From positions 1 through 8,925 of the forward strand of contig JAAYKZ010000265.1 of NCBI GenBank assembly GCA_012522165.1: a stretch of 8,925 nucleotides of DNA, given 5' to 3'. The notes below the pieces were generated by a model. The model saw nothing but the letters and a program-made list of their open reading frames with translations, did no database searches and was not told the DNA's origin. This document shows, in pieces, positions 1-6,522 of this stretch. The position numbers were made by a program, and so were the translations under genes. The stretch comes from Clostridiales bacterium. Lineage in GTDB: Bacteria > Bacillota > Clostridia > Caldicoprobacterales > UBA3941. Position 1 is the stretch's first letter. Every line of letters begins with the position of its first letter.

Positions 1-59
1 AACTCTTCCTCAAGTTTTGCTTCCCCTTCATGTGTCAAAATAAATTCTTTGTTTAACAT
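1..59 (-). CDS. greA: Transcription elongation factor GreA, N-terminal fragment cut by window edge
   Basis: Only the first 19 codons and two bases of the next lie in the window. The ATG is at 59-57 and the fragment reads MLNKEFILTHEGEAKLEEE. This matches the start of GreA, whose N-terminal coiled coil begins with a K-E-x-x-L-T-x-E-G-x-x-K-L-E-E-E-L pattern. GreA binds the RNA polymerase secondary channel and stimulates cleavage of backtracked transcripts. A Shine-Dalgarno GGGGAG lies 8 nt upstream of the ATG, which supports both start and strand. In many Firmicutes greA follows dusB and precedes lysS, so its position downstream of dusB here fits. The C-terminal domain cannot be seen, so a GreA paralogue is not excluded. 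Confidence 0.82.
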   Translation of the reverse strand, partial: MLNKEFILTHEGEAKLEEE

Positions 60-93
60 ATCTAAGTCTCCCCTTTATTTAACCTATTCTATT

Positions 94-122
94 ATTATAT
101 TATTAAATCTTTTACGCATCAC
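94..122 (-). promoter_or_regulatory. Possible sigma-A-type promoter for greA
   Basis: On the minus strand a perfect TATAAT (99-94) follows a weak -35 GTGATG (122-117) with a 17-bp spacer. It lies about 35 bp upstream of the greA start codon. The region is very AT-rich, so a chance -10 is easy to find, and only three of six -35 bases match. The rest of the 60-316 gap shows only AT-rich sequence and the hairpin at 238-278. Confidence 0.35.
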
Positions 123-237
123 TTCTAAGACTAATTCAAATTTCCTAGGATAATGGTAAAAGATATGATGATAATATATGCCTTTATCTTTCTTTTATTC
201 TAATGGTATTGCGGAAAATATTTCGTATATTAATACA

Positions 238-278
238 ATAAGCACTGAATGCAGCATATAGCGGCTACAGTGCTTTAT
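238..278 (-). terminator. Hairpin downstream of the 347-residue gene, possible terminator
   Basis: AAGCACTG (240-247) and CAGTGCTT (268-275) form a perfect 8-bp inverted repeat, extendable to 10 bp (238-278) with one bulged T. The 20-nt loop contains a further possible 4-bp stem. It lies about 40 bp beyond the stop codon at 317 and before greA, where a terminator would be expected. On the minus strand the following bases (ATTGTATTAATAT) are U-rich only in part, so efficiency is doubtful. It could instead be a transcript-stabilising stem or an operator. Confidence 0.4.
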
Positions 279-316
279 AGCTCTAAAATTATTGAATATA
301 TTATAGCACCTATATT

Positions 317-1360
317 CTATTTGTCAAGGTGATTACCAAAATAAAACTTACGAAAACCATCATATGTTAAAATCTTATTATTTGATACCATCCCTTTGTA
401 ATCCCCACCGTATTTCATCAATATTTCTTCCACCTTTCTAATATTTTTTAGATTCATAGCATAGTTCAATAAAATATCACGGTATAAATCATCCATAATA
501 AATAAATTTGCTTCCAATGCCCCTATTTCATTCCACGGTTTTATTTCCTTAGGTAGCTTTAAATCCCAGTGTGATAAAATCCAACCAGACTCTATTAGTA
601 TACCTGACAAGCATTTTTGTTGAATAATAAAATATTCATGGGATAAGCCATAGGAAAATATAACTATTTTCTTTTCATCAAAAATAGCCCACTCTTGGGG
701 TGTAGAACATAAAACAATCATATCCTTATTAATAAAACATTGATTTGGTTCTTTTGTGATTTGACAAGATAAACCTGTATCATAAAGAGTTTTATTACCC
801 AGTTTCTCTAAATTTTTTACATCCTTTCCTCCAATTGTTAGAAAATTTAAGTATGGAGCTAAAAATTCCACCCACAATCGCCCTATATTATTATCTGCCC
901 CCCATATTCCTACTTTCAGTTCACTTTGCTTTGTATTAAGAATTCTTAACAGCTTCTCAACCGTACCAATTAACGATACCAGTCTCAATAAACTACCATC
1001 TAGCAAAATTATTGAGTTTTCTTCTAGATATTCCTTATCATCAGACGTTAAGTATTTTCTCCATAATGGAAAAACTAATACTTGTATATGGTTCTTCTGT
1101 AATATAGAGATTATGTTTTCCATCAATTTAGCCCGTTTCACATCTGTTAGTTTGTCCTCATTAGTAAAAAAACTGGGTACATCTATAATGTATCCCAGTT
1201 CTTTTTTATACTCCTTATCGTATATTATATCAGTAAGCCTGGCTTTTGTCTGAGGTATCATCTTCTCAGACCATTTTAAAGGTAGCAATCTCAATATGGA
1301 ATGGCTCTTTATATATCTATGGCCTCTATCATGGTCTCCTATTATTGCAAAACGACTCAC
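317..1360 (-). CDS. Uncharacterised 347-residue protein with Rossmann-like motif
   Basis: I do not recognise this gene. Translation starts at GTG (1360-1358), with a purine-rich AGGGAGAAGG just upstream; the next in-frame Met is residue 34. The N-terminus FAIIGDHDRGH looks like a first beta strand and turn. Residues 149-160 (KVGIWGADNNIG) resemble a dinucleotide-binding beta-turn-alpha motif with degenerate glycines. Residues 213-220 (DMIVLCST) look like a later Rossmann strand. The GALEAN segment near 280 faintly recalls the C-terminal helix of shikimate-dehydrogenase-like enzymes. There is no signal peptide or obvious membrane helix, so it is probably cytosolic. It lies 121 bp downstream of another Rossmann-like gene with no terminator seen between them, so co-transcription with dusB is likely. 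An NAD(P)-linked oxidoreductase-like fold is inference; the substrate is unknown. Confidence 0.75.
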   Translation of the reverse strand: MSRFAIIGDHDRGHRYIKSHSILRLLPLKWSEKMIPQTKARLTDIIYDKEYKKELGYIIDVPSFFTNEDKLTDVKRAKLMENIISILQKNHIQVLVFPLWRKYLTSDDKEYLEENSIILLDGSLLRLVSLIGTVEKLLRILNTKQSELKVGIWGADNNIGRLWVEFLAPYLNFLTIGGKDVKNLEKLGNKTLYDTGLSCQITKEPNQCFINKDMIVLCSTPQEWAIFDEKKIVIFSYGLSHEYFIIQQKCLSGILIESGWILSHWDLKLPKEIKPWNEIGALEANLFIMDDLYRDILLNYAMNLKNIRKVEEILMKYGGDYKGMVSNNKILTYDGFRKFYFGNHLDK

Positions 1361-1481
1361 TTTCCTTCTCCCTTCTTTCAGCTGACTTAGCTACTAAATT
1401 TAATCCTTTATGCCAGTTCAACAACTATAAGGCTTCATAATGACTTAACCAAATCAGCGAAGGCGCTCACTTACACAATAA

Positions 1482-2384
1482 TTAATTTAATACCTCTACA
1501 CGATGTTTAAATCCACTTTTTGCTATTAAATCTTCATAAATATGTGGCGATATTTCTTCTGGCCTTTTGTTAATCAAGCTAAGAAGTACCGCTTCCATAA
1601 CATTAGTACCAAAAGATCTCCCATTTAATTCAGGAGTTGATGTTATTAGCATTTTTACACCACGATTTCTTAGAAAGTCAATGTCTTCTAAGGTTACTGT
1701 ATTTGTTAGGATTATTTTCCCTTCCATCTCATTTGGAATGTGTTTTTTTATATATATGAAATCCCCTGCAATAATATCCGCATTATAATAATGTTTATGA
1801 TATTTTGGTATATTGGAATTTTGATCTTTTCCCGTTGGATACAGCATTTTAAAAGGCAGCCGACTAGCAATAGGCATAAAAACAGTTGCTATTTTGTGAA
1901 GGGCAGCCAAACTGTTTATTGGAATTTTTATGCCTAAAGCAAACATTAAATCTCCGTAAGTAATCTTTCCGCCTAAAGACTCCAATGCCTCCGCCATTCC
2001 AAATCTATCTAATCCACAAACTAATAGTATCTTTTTACCCTTTAGAGTTATACCACATTCATCATTAACAAACCTAACCACCCTTCTTTCCAGGGTGTTT
2101 TTTAAGCCAGATCCATCTACTATAGGAGTTTTAACAGCAGCTTTAAGGATAGGCAAAGCAGATCTTAATGTATATCGTTTTCTTTTGCTATAAAGATAGA
2201 TATCAATTCCACCCATGCCGAATGCGTCTACCTTACCATCAAGACCTTTTATTATCTCAATAGCTTTTTTAATATCTCCATCTGTACCAATCCGTTCAAT
2301 TAAAAATTTTTGACCGAGAATCTGAGCCTCCACCTTATGATTCCTGGATGAAGATCCTATACTAATGCTTACAATTCTTTTCAT
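1482..2384 (-). CDS. Quinate 5-dehydrogenase-like protein of uncertain function
   Basis: This 300-residue cytosolic protein starts at ATG (2384-2382), preceded by a strong AGGAGGAG ribosome binding site. It resembles a conserved clostridial family that databases often label quinate 5-dehydrogenase. Visible features are a glycine-rich FGMGGIDIY segment (55-63), VDGSG (89-93), and a Rossmann-like strand and turn KKILLVCGLDRFGMAEAL (117-134). Further segments are ADIIAGD (202-208) and a C-terminal TSTPELNGRSFGTNVMEA stretch (249-266). Canonical shikimate dehydrogenase signatures (S/T-x-x-P-x-K with catalytic Lys, and G-x-N-T-D) are not visible, so the enzymatic label is doubtful. It lies 38 bp downstream of dusB in an apparent operon. 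No other aromatic or quinate pathway gene is present, so the substrate cannot be inferred from context. Confidence 0.75.
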   Translation of the reverse strand: MKRIVSISIGSSSRNHKVEAQILGQKFLIERIGTDGDIKKAIEIIKGLDGKVDAFGMGGIDIYLYSKRKRYTLRSALPILKAAVKTPIVDGSGLKNTLERRVVRFVNDECGITLKGKKILLVCGLDRFGMAEALESLGGKITYGDLMFALGIKIPINSLAALHKIATVFMPIASRLPFKMLYPTGKDQNSNIPKYHKHYYNADIIAGDFIYIKKHIPNEMEGKIILTNTVTLEDIDFLRNRGVKMLITSTPELNGRSFGTNVMEAVLLSLINKRPEEISPHIYEDLIAKSGFKHRVEVLN

Positions 2385-2422
2385 AAGCTCCTCCTGGCAT
2401 ATCCTTACTAATATTTCCTTTT

Positions 2423-3406
2423 TTAATTATACTCTTTTTCTACATACTCTAAAAGGGTTTTTTTTATCTGTTCTTTACACTCTAGCCTATTTATGGCGTT
2501 TTTTACAGAGTTAGCATTTTTCATGCCTTTTAGATACCAACTTATATGTTTTCGCATTTCAATTACTCCTAATTTTTCTCCTTTATATTTTACGGCTAGC
2601 TCCAGTTGTTTCAGTGCAATATTTATCCTCTCCCATACAGATGGCTGTTGTAGTGTTTCTCCTGTTTTTAAGTAATGTATTATGTCCCTAAAAATCCAGG
2701 GTTGTCCTTGAGCTCCCCTAGCTACCATTACACCATCACATCCAGTATAATCAAGCATTTTAGCAGCTGCTTCAGGCGTAAATATATCACCGTTTCCTAT
2801 CACTGGTATATCTACGGCTTGTTTAACCTCTTTAATTATATCCCAATCTGCATTACCTGCATAAAATTGCTCACGAGTCCTACCGTGAACTGTAATAGCT
2901 GCTGCACCTTCTTCCATAGCAGCTTTTGCAACTTCCACCGCGTTTATTTGAGTATCATCCCAACCCTTTCGGATCTTCACAGTAACAGGTTTGGATGAAT
3001 GCTTTACTACGGCCCTTACTACCTTACGTACCCTATCTATATCTTTCATAAGAGCGCATCCTTGACCGTTTTTTACAATCTTTGGGGCAGGACAGCCCAT
3101 ATTAATATCTATTATATCAATATCTTGCATAGAGATCTTCTGCGCCATCAATCCCATTACTTCTGGCTCTGACCCAAATATCTGAACACCTATAGGATGC
3201 TCTTTAGGATGTATTCTTAGCAATTCTTCTGTTTTTTGACTTCCATAATATAGGCCTTTAGCACTGACCATTTCTGTATAAACCATACCACATCCATATT
3301 CTTTACATATTAAGCGAAAGGGTAGATCCGTTATTCCTGCCATGGGTGCAAGTAATACGTTGTTAGAAAGTTTTGTATTGCCTATAGTTAAAGATCTTAG
3401 TCTCAT
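2423..3406 (-). CDS. dusB: tRNA dihydrouridine synthase DusB
   Basis: This FMN- and NADPH-dependent enzyme reduces specific uridines in the tRNA D-loop to dihydrouridine in the cytosol. The 327-residue length is normal for the family. Motifs run in the expected order: APMAGITDLPFR (20-31, FMN site of the TIM barrel), NMGCPAPKIVKNGQGCALM (102-120) with catalytic Cys105, and VKIRKGW (143-149) with active-site Lys. They continue with VHGRTREQFY (173-182), GNGDI (204-208) and GVMVARGAQGQPWIF (225-239, phosphate binding). The C-terminal helical tRNA-binding part follows (about 245-327). The ATG (3406-3404) has GGAGG 7 nt upstream. It is the first gene of the second transcription unit, about 105 bp from an extended -10 promoter. 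Paralogues DusA and DusC differ in these motifs; DusB is the usual Firmicute form. Confidence 0.95.
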   Translation of the reverse strand: MRLRSLTIGNTKLSNNVLLAPMAGITDLPFRLICKEYGCGMVYTEMVSAKGLYYGSQKTEELLRIHPKEHPIGVQIFGSEPEVMGLMAQKISMQDIDIIDINMGCPAPKIVKNGQGCALMKDIDRVRKVVRAVVKHSSKPVTVKIRKGWDDTQINAVEVAKAAMEEGAAAITVHGRTREQFYAGNADWDIIKEVKQAVDIPVIGNGDIFTPEAAAKMLDYTGCDGVMVARGAQGQPWIFRDIIHYLKTGETLQQPSVWERINIALKQLELAVKYKGEKLGVIEMRKHISWYLKGMKNANSVKNAINRLECKEQIKKTLLEYVEKEYN

Positions 3407-3511
3407 TTATATTCCTCCATATATTCCATAACCCAAATTGATTTTAAATCACACGACTCATTCATTTTAACTCATTTTGACCTATCATAACACAATAGAA
3501 AAACTTACGAT

Positions 3512-3520
3512 ATTATACCA
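3512..3520 (-). promoter_or_regulatory. Extended -10 promoter for the dusB operon
   Basis: The minus strand reads TGGTATAAT: a perfect TATAAT (3517-3512) preceded by an extended TG element. No good -35 sits at 16-18 bp, as is common for extended -10 promoters. It lies between the terminator of the nqr unit and the dusB start, leaving a leader of roughly 100 nt. A TATCAATTG element touches the TG motif on its upstream side. Confidence 0.55.
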
Positions 3521-3591
3521 CAATTGATAGACAAATAATAAACTAACTAGTTGTTTTAGTTAATATTTATTAATATTATGTGCAATTGATA
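3521..3591 (-). repeat. Two direct copies of TATCAATTG upstream of dusB
   Basis: On the minus strand TATCAATTG occurs at 3591-3583 and again at 3529-3521, 62 bp apart. Each is followed within a few bases by a -10-like hexamer: CATAAT after the first, TATAAT after the second. Between them lies a near-palindromic TTAATATTTATTAATATTA stretch (plus strand). Duplicated promoters, a repeated regulator site, or chance in an AT-rich gap are all possible. Confidence 0.35.
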
Positions 3592-3636
3592 AGTAAACCT
3601 CTTAACTGATTTAGTTTAGAAAATATAGCTTTTAAT

Positions 3637-3660
3637 AAAAAAAGCTGCATTTCTGCAGCT
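3637..3660 (-). terminator. Rho-independent terminator of the nqr unit
   Basis: On the minus strand a perfect 7-bp stem, AGCTGCA (3660-3654) and TGCAGCT (3649-3643), closes a GAAA tetraloop. A run of six T (3642-3637) follows directly. It starts only 2 nt after the stop codon of the 195-residue gene, so it ends the transcript of that gene and probably of the whole nqr operon. This is the clearest intrinsic terminator in the window. Confidence 0.92.
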
Positions 3661-3662
3661 AA

Positions 3663-4250
3663 CTATTCTTCTTGCCCTTCTTCCTGTTGCTCTTCTAAAC
3701 TCTCCTCATTCTGGTCTTCCTGTACATCTCCTTGCTGTTGAGTTTGATTTTCTATTTCAGGCTCTATAGGTTTGGACAAAATTACATTTTCAATCCTCCA
3801 TCTACCATCCTTTTCCATCACAACAATCTTTTCTCCACTTTCCCAAGCAGGTATAATGGTTTCTTCTGAGTCTTCATTCTTATTACTACCTTCTATACCA
3901 GTAACTATTTCCTCTACAACAACTTTTGTTTTATCCTGCCACGGCCATACCCATAATTTCTTTACCTTTATACGATGGTCATATTTAGTAATATCATAGC
4001 TCTCATAAGGATTTCTTGATAACAATGGATCTCTATCCAGATACTCTTGCGTAAAAAATTTGTTAAGCTCTGTAGGTTCTTGATTTGTAAGTATTACCTC
4101 AGTCCGCTTAGTCAAAGCTTCATTAATGATTACATTTATATTAGCCCAATCAAAACCAATAAAAATAGCTAAAATAATAAGTATTGCTATAACCGCTAGC
4201 AAGGTTAATCTGGTCAAAATATAGGATAATAACCGCAATAAGGTATTCAA
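3663..4250 (-). CDS. Membrane-anchored protein of unknown function with acidic C-terminal tail
   Basis: This 195-residue protein is not recognised. It starts at TTG (4250-4248), with a G-rich ribosome binding site (GAGGGGGG) 6 nt upstream. Residues 12-33 form one strong hydrophobic helix after a short Arg-containing N-terminus, so it is probably a signal anchor with the rest outside the cytoplasm. The domain at about 38-160 is mixed, with conserved-looking segments KKLWVWPWQDKTKVVVEE (97-114) and KDGRWRIENVIL (147-158). The last of these recalls the closing strands of NTF2-like folds, but that is only an impression. Residues 162-195 are low-complexity Gln/Glu-rich and probably disordered. The gene is the last before the terminator, 101 bp after its neighbour, and may be read through from the nqr promoter or from its own weak promoter. 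Confidence 0.72.
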   Translation of the reverse strand: MNTLLRLLSYILTRLTLLAVIAILIILAIFIGFDWANINVIINEALTKRTEVILTNQEPTELNKFFTQEYLDRDPLLSRNPYESYDITKYDHRIKVKKLWVWPWQDKTKVVVEEIVTGIEGSNKNEDSEETIIPAWESGEKIVVMEKDGRWRIENVILSKPIEPEIENQTQQQGDVQEDQNEESLEEQQEEGQEE

Positions 4251-4260
4251 ATAGGACCCC

Positions 4261-4332
4261 CCTCATTCTGTGCAATATATACGCACTAGAAAATTATTAT
4301 ACTAATATTCTCCATAATAACACAGAATAAGG
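4261..4332 (-). promoter_or_regulatory. Inverted repeat and possible promoter upstream of the 195-residue gene
   Basis: Arms 4261-4272 and 4321-4332 are complementary at 11 of 12 positions, the odd one being a G-U pair in the minus-strand RNA. A second pair, 4294-4300 and 4314-4320 (TTATTAT/ATAATAA), lies inside. The promoter-proximal-to-gene arm ends in GAGG, part of the ribosome binding site of the TTG-start gene, so a long read-through transcript could hide that site. A TATAAT (4301-4296) inside lacks a good -35. No intrinsic terminator is seen in this gap. Confidence 0.35.
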
Positions 4333-4351
4333 GTTTTGTAAATTTAACATT

Positions 4352-4810
4352 TTATCCAACGTATAATTCTAGCACTCTAACTAAGTCTTCAGGTTCAACA
4401 CGAAAATATGAGCCTTTTCCTTCATAAAAACCGTGATCTCTTATCATATGTATATTAAGCGTAGTCCATCTAATGCTTTCACCTGTTTTTTTATTCACTA
4501 CTACTACATTTTCTTTATCAAATAATCCTCCAAAAGGGCTTGCCATTTTTCCTTTAGAACTATCTACTGTAACCTCCAAAAAACCTCTTACTAACACTGG
4601 GTTACCAAAGGCTTTTTTTCCCACTTCAGTTAATTCTTCCATAGCGTTAGCTAACTCTTGATGGGTAAATCCCAGGTTAGTCACAATTCGTTGATCGTCT
4701 GCTAAGATATCAGTTAGATTCCTTGTATCATTGCCTAAAAAACCGTCCTTACTTATAACACCTGGCTGCATCAATTCTTGAATACGATCTAGTTCCGGTG
4801 TCTGTTTCAT
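4352..4810 (-). CDS. Uncharacterised 152-residue protein coupled to nqrF
   Basis: I do not recognise this soluble, cysteine-free protein. The start is taken as ATG (4810-4808) because AGGAGG (4824-4819) lies 8 nt upstream. An in-frame GTG at 4819-4817, which would add three residues, overlaps that site and is unlikely. The ribosome binding site overlaps the nqrF stop codon (TAGGAGG), so translation is probably coupled to nqrF. Residues 30-70 are helical with many Asp/Glu. Residues 70-120 hold a beta-rich segment (PVLVRGFLEVTVD, ENVVVVNKKTGESIRWTTLNIHMI), and RDHGFYEGKGSYFRVEPEDLV (124-144) looks conserved. No signal peptide, membrane helix or known cofactor motif is visible. It is neither ApbE (flavin transferase) nor the cysteine-bearing NqrM. 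A cytosolic accessory to the NQR complex is inferred from position only. Confidence 0.8.
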   Translation of the reverse strand: MKQTPELDRIQELMQPGVISKDGFLGNDTRNLTDILADDQRIVTNLGFTHQELANAMEELTEVGKKAFGNPVLVRGFLEVTVDSSKGKMASPFGGLFDKENVVVVNKKTGESIRWTTLNIHMIRDHGFYEGKGSYFRVEPEDLVRVLELYVG

Positions 4811-4818
4811 ATACTCCA

Positions 4819-4824
4819 CCTCCT
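4819..4824 (-). promoter_or_regulatory. Shine-Dalgarno site embedded in the nqrF stop
   Basis: AGGAGG on the minus strand starts inside the nqrF TAG codon (4825-4823). It lies 8 nt before the ATG at 4810, so it fixes that ATG as the start of the next gene over the overlapping GTG and points to coupled translation. Confidence 0.8.
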
Positions 4825-5917
4825 AGAATTTATCGTAAAATATGAGTTCTTCAGGAATACCCTTGCTCCTTAACACCTTTATGCTGGCATTTATCATGCC
4901 AGGACTGCCGCACAAATATGCTTCATAATCGCCATCGCTACTTATATGCCGGTCAACTACTTCTGTGATTAATCCTGTTTCCCCTAACCAATTGTCTTCA
5001 GGATTAGGGTTTGACAAAGCAGGAATGAATTTGAAATTTGGAAGTTTTTCCTCGAAGCTTTTCATTTCTTCTACAAAGTAAAGATCCCTTCCACTAACGC
5101 AGCCAAAGAAGAAAGTTGCTTTGCGATCAATTCCTTCCTCAATCATTTTGTGTAGCATGGATTTAATAGGAGCCAGTCCCGAACCTCCGGCAATATAGAT
5201 TATTTCTCGCTGACTGTCCCTAAGATAAAAATCCCCATATGGACCGTTAAAAAATATAGTGTCTCCTTTTTTTAGATAATCAAAAATATATGTAGTGGCA
5301 ATACCCTTGGGCACCCTTCTTATAATTAAGTCTATTTGTTTCTTATTGGATTCAGGTGATGCTATAGAATAAGCCCTATATACTTCCTCCTTGATGTTTC
5401 CATACACAGGGATTTTTAGCTGTACATATTGACCTGCTACAAAATCTATAGTCTCATCTCCCTTTAGTTGAAGGCTAATAAGTTTTATATCATAGGTTAG
5501 ATCCTTGAAATTAACAACTTTTGCTTCATATTCCCTTATACTAAATAACTCTTCAGGAATTAGTATTTCAATATCATTTCTTACCTTAACCTGACAAGCT
5601 AGCCGCGTATGATTTTCTATCTCCTCTTTTGTTAGATATGGAGTTTCAGTGGGTAAAAGCGGCCCCCCACCTTCTAAAACTTTTACTTTACATAGTCCAC
5701 AACTTCCCCTCCCGCCACAAGCAGAAGGTATAAATATATCTTGTTCCTGTAAGCTCCCTAAAAGATGATTTCCTCCCCTTACTTGATAAATTTTATCTCC
5801 ATTTATGGTTATTTTGCAAATACCATAATCAAGCAGGAAACGCTCCGCTAAAGTTAGTAGTGCAGCTAAAAAAACTCCAATAGCCGTAATTATAGATGTT
5901 GTTATGAGTACCGACAC
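4823..5917 (-). CDS. nqrF: NQR subunit F, NADH-oxidising 2Fe-2S flavoprotein
   Basis: This is the electron input subunit: it oxidises NADH with FAD and passes electrons to a 2Fe-2S centre. One N-terminal membrane helix (about 4-24) is followed by a ferredoxin domain with Cys67, Cys73, Cys76 and Cys108 in the C-x5-C-x2-C...C pattern. The FAD motif RAYSIAS is at 181-187 and the NAD-binding GGSGLAPIKSML at 244-255. The C-terminal CGSPGM is at 336-341 and the end is IFYDKF. At 364 residues it is about 40 shorter than the Vibrio subunit. The missing part seems to be the loop between the flavin-domain strand GQYVQLKIP (162-170) and RAYS. The start is GTG (5917-5915), with GGGGGG 6 nt upstream and 11 nt from nqrE. 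The membrane helix plus the nqrB-E context favours NqrF over a soluble monooxygenase reductase. Confidence 0.93.
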   Translation of the reverse strand: MSVLITTSIITAIGVFLAALLTLAERFLLDYGICKITINGDKIYQVRGGNHLLGSLQEQDIFIPSACGGRGSCGLCKVKVLEGGGPLLPTETPYLTKEEIENHTRLACQVKVRNDIEILIPEELFSIREYEAKVVNFKDLTYDIKLISLQLKGDETIDFVAGQYVQLKIPVYGNIKEEVYRAYSIASPESNKKQIDLIIRRVPKGIATTYIFDYLKKGDTIFFNGPYGDFYLRDSQREIIYIAGGSGLAPIKSMLHKMIEEGIDRKATFFFGCVSGRDLYFVEEMKSFEEKLPNFKFIPALSNPNPEDNWLGETGLITEVVDRHISSDGDYEAYLCGSPGMINASIKVLRSKGIPEELIFYDKF

Positions 5918-5928
5918 TAATATCCCCC

Positions 5929-6516
5929 CTACTGAATATTGGCTATGCCAGATAAGCCGATAAAAGCCATTGCCATAATCCCTGTAACAATTAAGGCAAA
6001 GCCCGGTCCTTGCAATCCCTTTGGAATCTTTGTCTCATCTACTTTTTCTCTTATTCCAGCTAAAGCCACTATAGCCAATGCCCATCCTATGCCTCCTCCC
6101 GCGCCATAGGCTAGGGATTGGATGAAAGTATATTCCCTAATAACCATAAATAGAGCAACACCTAGGATGGCACAATTAACAGTAATAAGAGGTAGAAATA
6201 TACCCAAAGTATAGTATAGGCCTGGCATAAATCTTTCCAGGACCATCTCTAGCAATTGAACAAATGCAGCGACTACAATAATAAATACTATGTATCTTAA
6301 GTATTCCAATTCTGCTGGTACAAGTATATATTTATATACTAGATAGTTTAAAATAGTAGTTATGGTCATAACGAATATAACTGCCTGCCCAAGACCCCAA
6401 GAAGATTTTAGATCCCTTGATATAGCTAAATATGAACACATACCCAAAAAGTTAGTCAAAACAATATTACTAGTAAATATGGATGCAAAGAATATAACAA
6501 TTGGATTTATATACAT
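5929..6516 (-). CDS. nqrE: NQR subunit E, integral membrane
   Basis: This 195-residue subunit has about six membrane helices. With NqrD it forms the inverted pair that, in known structures, holds an iron or 2Fe-2S centre in the middle of the membrane. The expected half-site motifs are present: LTNFLGMCSYLA with Cys27 and PLITVNCAILG with Cys115. The closing IREK and GLQGPGFALI segments also fit NqrE. RnfA belongs to the same family, but the adjoining NqrF favours the Nqr name. The ATG (6516-6514) has AGGGGG 9 nt upstream and follows nqrD by 6 nt. Length is typical of the family (about 198). Confidence 0.93.
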   Translation of the reverse strand: MYINPIVIFFASIFTSNIVLTNFLGMCSYLAISRDLKSSWGLGQAVIFVMTITTILNYLVYKYILVPAELEYLRYIVFIIVVAAFVQLLEMVLERFMPGLYYTLGIFLPLITVNCAILGVALFMVIREYTFIQSLAYGAGGGIGWALAIVALAGIREKVDETKIPKGLQGPGFALIVTGIMAMAFIGLSGIANIQ

Positions 6517-6522
6517 TAATGT

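Noticed and set aside
1246..1440. Plus-strand open frame across the start of the 347-residue gene
   Set aside because: It is antisense to a supported gene, has no recognisable product and no convincing ribosome binding site. The same holds for the other short plus-strand frames inside nqr, dusB and neighbouring genes.
1455..1470. AGCG-AAGG-CGCT hairpin as terminator between the two Rossmann-like genes
   Set aside because: Only four base pairs with no T run after it; too weak to call.
3403..3429. Eight-codon reading frame overlapping the dusB start as ATGA, like a leader peptide
   Set aside because: It has no credible ribosome binding site of its own, and the frame arises around the dusB site by chance in a short stretch.
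4811..4819. GTG start three codons upstream of the 152-residue gene's ATG
   Set aside because: The GTG overlaps the AGGAGG ribosome binding site, which is ideally spaced for the ATG at 4810.
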